Of a stretch of DNA of 64,000 nucleotides, positions 1-12,000 are shown in pieces (the stretch's first letter is position 1; each line of letters begins with the position of its first letter). The notes under the pieces were generated by a model, which saw only the letters and a list, made by a program, of their open reading frames with translations, was not told where the DNA came from and ran no database searches. The translations under genes were made by a program, and so were the position numbers. This stretch comes from Venturia oleaginea (lineage: Eukaryota > Ascomycota > Dothideomycetes > Venturiales > Venturiaceae). The stretch spans positions 806,001-870,000 of the forward strand of contig JABMLP010000008.1 of the NCBI GenBank assembly GCA_013176395.1, written 5' to 3'.

Positions 1-3000
1 TTTTGACTATTATGTCCTTCTTGATGGCACCTACTGCCAAATCGTCTTCGGGGTCTACTTGAGGCTTGACAACATCAATTGATGATTGCTGTTGCTCGAG
101 TTCTTGTTGGCGTTCCTTGGTTGGCTCGGTGGAAGGCTCTGGCAAAGAGGACTCTGTGACTGCCGCTGGCTCAACAATTCGATCCTCTACGTTCGAATCT
201 TGAGTAATTGGACTCTCCGATTGCTCCATAATGGGGGCTGTCACAGGCTCGGAGACCTCTTCATTGGGAGGGGCTCCAGGCACAGACTTCTTCCCTTTCT
301 TGCCCTTCTTTTTGCTCTTCTTCGCGGACACCACTGTTGGCTCGGTCTGCAAGTCATCCTGCTGTAGGGGTTGCTGGATAAATTCGCTTGGATTGTCAGA
401 TTTGGTCTTTTCTAGCTCGTTCTGAAGGAATTCTGATGGCTCGATCTGCAAGTCATCCTGCTGTGGGGTTTGCTGGATATTTTCGCTTGGGTCGTCTGAT
501 TTAGTCTCTTCGGGCTCGTTCTGAAGGAATTCTGATGTAATCTGCAATTCGCGTGCGGCTTCGCCGCCGATATCAACTTGTGGTTTATCGACCGGAGTTT
601 CTGGTTGTACGTTATCTTGAGCTGTCTCTTCACGCTGACCAGATTGAGGGACCGGTTCTGCTGGCGCATCCAGACTGAGTTCGGGAATTTGCCCTGCAAG
701 GTCAAGCTGTCTATATGAATTTGCTTTCTCGTCCAACTCGAAATAGTGCTGGGCAAGTCCAGCTTGTTGTGGAATTTCCACAGGATCAACATCAGGAAGG
801 TCAAATTGTCCCTTAGCTTCGAGCATATCCAACTCTCCGCCAGCACTAGACTCGAGCTCGTCGGGCAGAGGAACTGATCGAGGGCTGGGCTGCTGTGCAA
901 CTTTGTCGTTCTGAACCTCATTATCTGGCTCGGTACGTGGAGCAGCTGCAGAAGTGATATCATCAGTAGTGGCCAGACCAATATCGAGATTGGGCGATGA
1001 GGATTCGTCACCATAGCCAGTAGGGGCATCAGTTGCATGAGAATGAACTTCTAAATCTGCATCGTCTGTCGTGGGCAGTTCAATATCGACCGGCGAAACT
1101 TCGGTAGGTGCTATGAATGGGTGAGAGTCGCGTGGCGCAGGCTGATTGGTGCCGTCTTGCACATTGTGAAGATTTTCCAACGCTGCTTTGTCGTGGCTTG
1201 CAGGAATTGGAGGCTCTGTATGAGAAATTGCTGGCTTCTCGGGCTCTGCCATCTGGTCGTCGTCGAGTGTAAGATTCAGGTCGTCTTCAGGTAAAGCAAC
1301 GAATCTGGGATCGACCCTCTCATTAAATGCAGGCTCGCCCTCAACATCTGCCTCAGTCCAATCTGCCTTCTGCCTCTTCTTGCCTTTGCCCTTCATCTTC
1401 TTTGGTGTTTCGATAGGCTCAGCCTTAAGTTTGGCGAAAAATGCAACGTTGGGAGAAGAGGAGCTATCCATGGCATGAGCAATTGCAAGACTGCCAACAA
1501 CGGCTGCCGCAGGTGCAGCGAGTAAAGCCTTGGTCTGCTTCTTGTCCTTCTTCTTCTTCCCGGTAGCGTTGGGCGCCCATTCCTCTTCATCTTCTCGCCC
1601 AGCTTTATCAACGTTAACAGTGTCGAGGTCACGGTGAACTTCTATTTCGTCATGTTTGGATCCAATTGATGTAGATTCGGATGGTTGTTGAAGGTTTTCT
1701 TCATCAAAGGCAAACGAATCTCGGTTCTTGTTTTTCTTCTTCTTGCTTTTGGGTGCGGGAGCAAAGTTTTTCTCGACAAGGAATTCCGTATGTGCTGTTA
1801 GTGTAGATTGATCATCCTGGGCGAAATTTGGCTGCAAAGGCGCATCTTGAGTATTCTCATCATCGAATGTAGAAGAGAGTCGATCCTTTTTCTTGTCCTT
1901 CTTGCTCTTTCCTTTCGTGACAGGCGCAAGATCATCCTTTATGGCTCCGACAGAAGTAGGCTCCATCTCACTGAAGAATTCTGGAACCTTTGACGCAATG
2001 TCCGCGGATTCATCGTCGAAGGCTACTGAAGTTCGATTCTTCTTCTTGTCCTTCTTACTCTTTCCTTTTGTGATTGGTGCCAAGTACTCAACTGCTTCGG
2101 TGGAGGCATCTTCAAACACTCCCGGGGCAATCCGAGTATCGTCCAAAGTGTGTACGGCAGGCTCATCGTCAAAGGTAACCTTCTTCTTGTCCTTCTTGTC
2201 CTTGATGGTTGATGCAAACTCCTCATCTTGGACGTCGTTAAGAGCGAGCTCGACCTCGCGGGAAGCTTCAGGAATATCTGTAATGTCCACAAATGGCTCG
2301 AAGACGCGCTCGTCGTCGAAACTAACGGAAGATTGAGCATTGTGCACTTGGGTCTGGCTCAAAGCTGGCACCCAGGAAATATCTTCGTACGCGAGTCGGT
2401 CTGGGGCTGTTGACTCGATTACGGGATCCTCGAAGGTAACAGAGAGGCGATTTTTTTTCTTGTCTTTTTTCTTGCTCTTGACAGCAGGCGCAAATTCATC
2501 ATGAACCTCGACTTGTGGTGTTTCAAAGATCGTAGGTTCAATCATGCGAGAAAGTTCCGACATCACGGGCGTCTCTTGTATCAGTTCTTGGGGCTCATCC
2601 TCTATGTCCCAAGACGATACCTTGTTCTTCTTCTTATCCTTCTTTTTCTTGCCCGAGGAGACTGATGCAAACTGATCTTCAAGATTGACTTCCGGTGCCG
2701 CCGCGATTGGAGTTTCGACGACGCTAGGTTCCTCGATCTCGGGCTGGAAATCCTGAACAATTGGCTGTCCAACAGGCTCGTCCTCAGCTCGAGACGCACT
2801 CTTGCTCTTCTTTTTGCCTTTTCCTTTTTTGCCTTTCGTGACTGGTTCGAGCTCATCATCTTGTTCCGATTTGTTCTCTACAATCGATGACGGCTCAACT
2901 GCAGGACTTTGCAACAATGTTTCTTCAATCGTGGGTGGCTGACCGTCATCCTCGGCGGTGATCACGGAAGCTCTTTTCGCCTTTTTATCTTTCTTGTTCT

Positions 3001-6000
3001 TCTTGCCTGTCAACATCGGCTCGAGCTCAATTTCTGGACTTGTTGCTTCTGCAACAGGCGTGATTTCGAGGTCTCCAGAGATGTCCTGGCCAAGGATAAG
3101 CTCGGGTGACTGTTGTTGAGGCTGGCTGGACTCAGTCCTGGCTGGAACATCGTCGACGAGTGAGACAGCCAATTCCTTGATTGGATCTTGGGTGGCTGTT
3201 GATGGTTGATTGGTCACCGAGGATTCAGCTGGCTTCTTCTCTTTCTTCCCCTTCCAGCTTCCAAACATTGACGCAAAAAAGCCTCCCGATGACGCTTCTG
3301 CGGCTGGTGCCTCCGTGATTGGTGCCGCCGCAACTGGCGGGGTCTCAAGGTCTCTGGGGATTTGCTTCTCAGCCAGATCGTCATCGAGATCATCTGGATC
3401 TACGAAAGGTGTAACATTGTGCACAGTATTGAAGACCTCTTGAGCAGAGAATTCAGTGGGCTCGAATATTCCGCTGCCGCGATTTTTCTTGCCCTTTCTG
3501 TTGTTGTTCTTGCCGTCTACAGGCTCGAGTTCGACTTCACGGGAAACATCTTCATCGAGGGGCTTGGGTTCAGAGTTTTGGGCGTCAGTCGAGTTGGTCC
3601 CGGCTGCATTTTCGTCGGAAGATGTAGATGTCTTGTCATCGGCTCCAATTGATGCTGATGGATCAATTGGCTCATAAAGTTTGGCAATCTCAGCAATACG
3701 ACTTTTCTTGCCCTTGCGCTTCGATTTGTTGAAAGAAGGTATCTGCTCCGAGGAAGGCTTGGTTGAAGTCGCGACTTCAGCAGGAACAGTCAGCGAGTCG
3801 TGGATGATGGTAGGCTCTTGTGCTGAATTCGTCTCGGCCATTGGCTGGACATCAGTCAGTTCGCGAGTACTGGACTTGGTCTTGGGGGATTGTGGGAGCG
3901 CAATATCGGTAGCTCCAAAGTACTCTCGGGCTGGATCGAAATCTGCCGATTCAATAAGACCAGCAGAGTGTGTGTGGGGATCGTGCTGTTGATCATCTTG
4001 TAGATGGGGTTTCTCAGCTTCAGATGGAGGGAACATGGAAGGTTCAAATGTTAACAGGTCATTGTGAGCAGGCTCGGAAGTCTGCTGACTTGTATCAAAT
4101 TCCCAAGTATGGTCAGATGGCAATGGCTCCTCCTCAATAGTCTCGGGTTCGGCAAAGATGGTTGGCGTTGACACTGATGATCCAGCAGTGTCATGCTCAG
4201 CCAATTCCAGATCATCGACCGAAGCGCCTGAGTCCAGCGTGTTTTGTTTGACAGGTGACGGAGGTCCGGACTTGCTACCCTTCTTGCTCTTCTTCTTTCC
4301 TCCTTTCATGGCAGCTGTTCGTTGTAAAAGCGGACTTGGTACTACGGGTGTCTCGCTTTGTCGACGGGACGGGGTTGCAGAGTCTGGCTCACTGGGGTCC
4401 TCTATCACAGTCGCTGGAGATTCGGGCTGCTTCGATTGGGATGTGACTGGTGATGCAATATCTTCAGAAGCTGACATATCCACGCTCTGTCTCGCAGAAG
4501 CTCTACCTTTCTTGCCTTTCTTCGCTGGTGTGTAGTCCGCAAAGGCACTCGGAGTATCGAACCATGAGTCAATGGCATCTGCTGCATCTTTCTCTCGGAT
4601 ACGTTGCAGCTCTTCTGGGGTTTGCTCAACAACTGGCCCTGAGAATGACACATTTTGACTACTCTTCTTACCCTTTTTGCCTTTCTTCAACGATCCTCTG
4701 CTAGACGATCCTCTGCTAGGCATGGGTGGTCGAACTGGTGTGGTCTCGACTTTGAGAGGAGAAGGGAGGAGTTCTGCCCTGTTGTCCTCGCTATCTGTTT
4801 CGCGCTGTGGAAATTTGAATTCATCATCAGAATCGCCGCCCCACACGTCCGAATCGTATCCTTTGTTGTGCGAAGGGAGGAGCTTATGAGCTGCCATGGC
4901 GGCGACTCCACCCATCCCAGCAATTATAGCAGCATCTCGGAATCTCATGGGAGATTGAGTTCTAGACATTGTTGGAGAACCTCGTTCCAGAAGATCCATG
5001 ACGTTGGCGGGGAAAGTCTCTGCTTTTGGCGTAGTTTCCTCCGAGTCAAGGAAATCCTCAGGTACATCTTCTGCGTCGTGAAAGGCGGCTCCGAGAGAGG
5101 ACGTGGCAGATTCGTAACCTCTGTCTGACTCCGCAACTGAAGGCGCCGCACTGTCTGGCAAAGGAGGCACATTATTCTCGAAGTCAATAGACTGCCTGTT
5201 TCGCTCGGGGAGATAGAGTGGTCGGTACTCTGCCGTATTGAAGTCGCTTGAGTAAGACTTCTTGTGGCGAGCATTGGGATGCAGAGGAGAATATGGAGAG
5301 AATGGAGACATAGGGGAGGCCCCGGCTGGAGAAGAGGGTCGGTCAGTAGATCCCGGTGTGTTGAGCATCGGACGACGGAATCGCAGCGGTATTGCAGTGG
5401 TAGATGCTGCTCGCATACTGACCAAGGAAGGTCGAGGTGGCGTCGTGGGGGACCCTGGTGGAGTCTTTGGGAGAGCCTCTTCGTACGGTGATCCCGGGCG
5501 CGTTGCTGGAAGGCCTGGCAGATCGTGGAGAGATCCAACTTGAAGTGGGGATGAGGGGCGAGTAGATGGCAAAGAGGGTAGATCATGTACACTAATCATG
5601 TAAACAGGCGATGTTGAGCGAGAACTAGGCAACGGAGGTAGCTCCTCATCTGCTGATTCAGTGCCAACGAACTCTCCTTCCAAGCCAGTTGGCATGACGT
5701 ACTGATGGTTGTTGGCAGACAAAGCCGAAAAATCCAGCACCCCACGATCTATATCACTTTCGGGCATCGGGAGACGGGGAGGCGATGGAAAGTCATCAAC
5801 GAAGCTGGCGGGCAGAGGAGCAGCCGAGTCAGCACTTTCATCCTCTGCCCGAGGCCCTAAAAAAGAATCCTCCGTCTTGCTTCGCGAAGACCTCTTCGAC
5901 TTGCCATCTTCGTTGTGACTGAGAACATCGTCAACTAGATCTTCCGGAGGTTGACTCGAGTATCGACTGTAGGGATGGTCGTCATCGTGTTTTCTGTGGG

Positions 6001-9000
6001 ACGAGGCAGTGGAATTGTCTCTTGAAGATCGATGTTTTCTGTGGGCAGAGACAGTGGAATCATCTCTTGAAGATCGACTCCTTCTCTTCTCCTTGTCGTC
6101 AGTCGTCCGATCAGATCTCGAAGATCGGCGCGATTCGCTTCGCTCGCCATCAGATCCGGCGCGGCTTGAACTTGAGCGATGTTTCCTGTGGCGGCGTTCT
6201 CTGTCATCATCCTCGTTCCTCGTCTGCGATCTTGAGACCTCCGGCTTATCAGACTTGCTTAAAAGTTTGGAGCTAGTGAAGATCCCACCGAGGAAACTGC
6301 TCTTCTTGTCTTTCGAATCTTTCGGTGATTTGCTGGATGTCACTGAGGCGTCATCTCCATGTTCGCTGTCACGCTTTGACCGTCTACGAGAGCTAGATGA
6401 AACCATAGAAGCCGTATCGTCAAAGTCTCCTGTGTCTCTTTTCGATCTCCTCCTTGAAGACTTCTCATCATCATATAGCTTCGAGATGGACGCGACTGAC
6501 ATGTCATCTGGGAAATCACTGTCCCTCTTTGATCGATGCTTTCTGTGTTTTCTCTCTGAGTCTCCGGGCTCTGATGCTGGGTAAGAACTGCTTCGTTCAT
6601 ATGACGGGCTTTCGATTGGAGTGGTAGGAGCAGAATGCTCATCCAGAAGATCGCTATCTCTCTTTGATCGATGTTTCCTATGCTTTCGAGAGCTTTCAGT
6701 GTCACCAGGCTCTGATGCTGGGTAAGAAGTGATGCGTTCAAAAGACGGCAAGCTATCATTTCCCATCTCATACAGCTTGGAAGTGGTGGGAACGGAGGGA
6801 TCATCAGGAATGTCGCTGTCTCGTTTTGATCGATGTTTCCTGTGCTTCCATGAATTTTCAGTATCACCAGGTCCTGACGCCGGATATGAGCTACTTCGTT
6901 CAAGAGACGGTTCAAAGTCTTCCTCCTTCTTCGAGCTGCGACGTCTAGACTTCTTGCTATCGTCATAGTAGTCGCCTGACTTGGTGGACTTGAGACTGGA
7001 GATAGAGGCTTCTAAATCCTCATCGTGACGGCTGCTGCTACGCTTCCTCCTCGAGCTGCTCGTAGATCTCTCGTGCTCCATATCCTCTGGGAGACTGTGT
7101 GATTTGGGCTCAGCAGTCGTAGCAGAAATATCCGGAACGGACTGGTAGCGTGAGATATAGCCAGAGTCTTCAATCGAACGAGGACCACTGGTATCGTCAT
7201 GAGAATTTTGAGGGAGAGACACAGATACAATCGGATCCGCTTTGCGCTCCAAAGTAGGCGTCGTAATTGCTTCAGGTTTGAATGGGTCTCTTGGTTTGCG
7301 ACTCATGTTGGGCTGAGGAGGTGAGGATGCTTGTGTGCTTTCCATGAAGTCAAAGACGTTGAAAGGCTTAGTTGTTTCATCAATCTTTCGAGCTTCTGTT
7401 TTTGACGGCTCCTTGGTGTCCTTCGAAAGAGCGTATCCGACACCAGCTGCAGCAAGTGCAGCAGCAGTCACCCCGGCAGCGACAGGAATGGTAGGCTCGG
7501 CATCACGTATGTCACGCTCAGCCTCACGACGCTTCGACTTCTTTTTCTTGGACTTCCCCTTCGGCGCCGGCTCTGGTTCGACTTGATCCATACGAGGGAC
7601 AACGTTGTAAGTCTGTGGAACTGTAGGGGGCCCATTTGGTTTGAACTGTGGCAAGGTCGAGTCCAGGCTATAGCTCTCGTTTGCTCTTCCATCGCTGGTC
7701 TCACGGGCTTGAAGGACAATGTCGTCGTCGTCGAAGAAGCCACCTGGCATATCTTTCGAGAGATCAGGAGTTTCTTCTGATGTTTCGCCCTCGACAAAGC
7801 CGGGATGTCTTGGAGTTGGGCCGTATTCACGGCTAACGTTATAGCTGAGGTCAGATACGGTCTCGTAGAAGGGGCTTTGGTAAAATCCACGACCGTGACC
7901 TTCTCCTGGTGTAATAACCACAGGTGTTACCTCTGGAGAGTAAGATCGATAGACCGGCTCGTGAACATCTTCTACGGCCGCTTGGAATGGCGCAATCTCT
8001 GGTGGATATGTTCGTGATAACTCCGGCCTATAGGCTGTCCGTCTCACACCAGAATCATGATCATCTTCTTCCACGATAATCTCGTCGTGCTCTTGAAATA
8101 TCGGGATCGAGTATGTTGACGGTTGTGGCATTTCATGGTCGGCAATGAAGTTGTCGCGAACATATTCGGGAGTCGAATCGCTATAGTGAAAGGTCTGGTC
8201 TTCGCCCCATGTTACGGACCTTGCCCGCGCCGGGTCGCTTGTTGACACCTGCGAGTCTACAGGCTCGATGTTGGGCGAGATAGGTGCAGAAAGCTCGCCT
8301 CGGATTGAATTTCCTCTACTGGCTGGAGGACTAGGTTCGATGAGGTTTAAGACTGGAACAGGCCAGGGCAATCTGTTAGACGGGTCGATGCCATCCTTGG
8401 TCGCAGTGAATGTGTAAGGTTTCTCGTATGGAGGACCACGAGAACTGATAGAACCAGCATGGTAAACATGAATGTCAGCGTCCGAGTTGGGCCCAATGAT
8501 GGCATGATCATTGGAGTGGTCCTTCAGCTCGGCTGGAGCAAAGAACTCTGCTGGATCTATGGGCTTCTCATTGTAGTGCTCTTCCAAGTCAGTAATGACC
8601 TTGTCGGCTGCTCTACGAACAAGCTCAAGTTTGCGAGCAGCCGCTCGCTTGTCCTTCGCTTTTTTGAAGTAATCGGGATCGAAGACGACCTCATCGTCGA
8701 ACGTATCGACTTCAACCTTGCTGGGTTCTGCCACAACTACATTAAGCGCTGCGGGCACGATATTGGGTATCACAGTCGATGGTGCCACTCTTCGGACCGT
8801 GGAAGCGCTTTCTTCAGAATCGGACAGCTTATGTCTCACTTCTTCGTGAACTTGTCGCTTGTTGTCTTTCTCTTTGCCTGGTTTCACGGCAGCAGCAACT
8901 GCCGCTGCGGCTGCAACGCTGGCAAGTCCAGCAGCCACCCAAGAGTCTGACTTTTCTTCTGGCTCTCTAATCTCAGCCTTCCTCTCTTGCTCGCGAGTTT

Positions 9001-12000
9001 TACGTCGTTCAGTCTCTCTCGCCTCACGGGCTTCCTGTCGTTCCCTCTTTTTTCGTTCCCGCTCTTGCTGGCGATCACGATCGCGTTCCTCTTTCTCCTG
9101 TCGTTCTTGCTCCAGCCGGTAGGCTTCTTCCCGAGCAGCAGACTGCCTCGCAGCATCTTCGCGCTCCTGTCGCTCCTGTCGCTCATGCTCCAGTCGATAA
9201 GCTTCTTCTCGTCCTGCAGATTCTCGGGCTGCATCTTCGCGCTCTTGACGCATTCGCTCCACTTCGCGCTCTTGGCGCATTCGCTCCACTTCTCGCTCTC
9301 GCTGTAATCGAAGGTCTGCTTCTCGAACGATGGCTGCTTGTCGAGATGCTTCGCGTTCCAAGGAGGCTTTTCGCTCGTCCTCGATCTGCGCCTCTTCCCG
9401 CATCCGCCTGTCCCGGGCAAGATCTTCTTCTTCTTGTAGGCGTCTCTGTTCTGCCCGCCGACTCTCACGCTCTACCTCAGCTTTGACCTCTGCCTCTATT
9501 CGAGCATCTTCTTCTCTTCGACGTCTCCGAGCGAGATCCTCTGCTTCTTGTCTTCGGCGATCTTGAGCGAGATCTTCTTCCTCTCGCAACCGCCTCTCCT
9601 TTGTCCTTCGATTTTCACGATCTATTTTATCCTGGTCAAAGTCAAAGCCTACATCTTTTGAAGGCGATTTGCCGCCAGCGAGGGCAAGGCCAGCAGCGGC
9701 GCCAAGTCCAATCGCAGCGGCTCCAATAGCAACATCTTTCTTCATCGAGCTCTGCACGGGAGATGAAGCCCTTCGTCGGCGTGGAGGTGGCAGAGGCGGG
9801 CGTTCGTTGTCAGAGCTTCGCCTCGAGGAAGACTCCTTCTCGTTGGCAGTAAACGTGGTTGGAAGATTGACGGAAGATGTCGAAAAGTCGACGGGAGGTC
9901 CAGTAGGAGCAACGTACGATGATGAGTATTGAGATTGGGCAGCATATACAGTGCCATTAACTTGAGGCAGCGGCTGTGGTTGTTGCAGAGTCAAGTTGGC
10001 TGGTCTGTTGGTGTAAAATGGCTGCTGTTGATTCGAAGAGACAGATTCAGTGCGTCTGACAACGTCGAATCGTGAAGGATCTGTGGTGGGGACTGGATAG
10101 ACAGACTGCAGGCTCTGCTGACTACTACTAATAGTGCTCAAGTTATCGTCTTGTCTCGAACCAACTCGTCCCAGAATAGCGCCGGTGGCTGCAGCGCCAC
10201 CAAGGGCCGCGGCAGGCTTTGAGAATGAAGAGTTGAGATTTTCTTGGGAGGCCCTCTTCTCCTTCTTCCTACCCCAACGCCATCCCCATTTCCATGTGCC
10301 AGAGTCGTTGGATGCCAAAGACTCGGTGCTCTTGCGGGCCTTTCCTTTAGCGTCAAAACTACCGTAAGCAAGACCTAGGCTCTCCATTGAGGTTGTCTCG
10401 TCGTCGGGATCAGACTCCCAGCCCTCATCATCATCATCAGCTGGAGATACGGAGACATCAGAGTGTCGTCGACCATGAGAACTACGTCCTAATTTGTCCT
10501 TCCGCTCCTTGACAGCCACAAGCTCGGATTTGCTGTGCTTGTTCTTACTGTGCTGGGCAGCAGCCAGGGCGGCCGCAGTGGCGCCTATCCCTAGCAAGGT
10601 TGCATTCAATCTGTCGTTAGAGCTCTTCCGTTTGGTTTTTTTCTCGGTTTTGTCAATACGTTTTGCTCGTGACTCTCGTCTGACATCGGTACCGTATGCC
10701 ATTCCAATATCGGCCGAGGATGAGGAGCCGTTTCCGAAGAAAGAAAATCCACTCTTCTTTCTGGCGTGGGCTTTTTTGCGCTTTCCACCACCAAAAATGG
10801 ACCCAAGAATCCCACCACCTCCTGTCGAAAGATCTTCCCTTGAGGATCTTGATGAGGCACCAAAGGAGCGACGAGATCCTCGATTTCTAGCACTCTGCGC
10901 ATAGACGGCGTAACTCCTATCGCTTCCGTGATTGCTGCCTCTGCGGGAGTGCTCGAACTTTTTCTGGGGCGAGTTTGAACGACTGCGGTGATTTCTTCGC
11001 TCATGAGCGCCATAAGCCGCTCCCGCAATTGCAGCTCCCGCGCCGATTCCCAGGATCTTGGAATTTCGATCTCTTGAGGATGATCGAGATCGAGTTGATC
11101 GCTTGCTTCTCCTTCTCTCAATGTCGTAGTTGCCTTCGTCGTGATCTAGTACGTCAACATAGCTTCCCGCAACAGATCCTGACAGGCGACTCTTGCTCTT
11201 AATATCCATAAGGCTGCTACGCCCTCCTGTGACTCCATGCGAGGTGTAGCTCTTTCGATCTCGGGAAGTGCTCCTGCTACGATTGACTGCCGTACGCGAA
11301 CGGCGTCCGGATTTGACACTATACGTGTCATCGAAATTGGCCCGCTTGTTACCAATCAGGGCTTTTCCAGCTTTCGCGATGCCATAACCAGCAAGTCCAG
11401 TAGCGAGCCAGGAACCTTTGCTTGAACGCTTGCGCCGGATTTCATCGTCAGATGAATTGCGGCTATAGCGTGAGTCCTTCTCGATACGACCAGATCCAAT
11501 ATAATCGCCCGACCTCTGGCCACTACGAAGGGAATCGTTTGACTTCTTCTTCCCGTAATTGTGCTTTCGTGGGGCGTCCCAAATTGTGGATTTGGGATCG
11601 AAGCAGTGCCTGCAAACACCGATATACTCAGTGTATTCTTCCATTTTCTGGACGTCTTCATGGTCTTTCCACCATTCGACTACCTTGTGGATTGGGCCGG
11701 TATGCTTGTGCTCCATAGCCATCGGCGAATGATAATGACCACCTTGACCGTTACTGTGGATGGCTCCGGATGCATAGTAAACTCCATCTTCGGATGGCAT
11801 CGATGCAGAGTGTTGATGATGAGAATGCTGGTAAGAAGCATGTTGATGAGACGAGTGCTGTTGGTAAGAATGCTGCTGAGAAGAATGTTGGTTGCTAAAT
11901 TCGTTCAAAGCATAGGCTCCTGCCAGTCCGGATGCACTAGCTGCGTATGCTCCCGCATGAGATTGATGTGGGCGGGACGGCGATCTGCCTGGAGAAGGAT

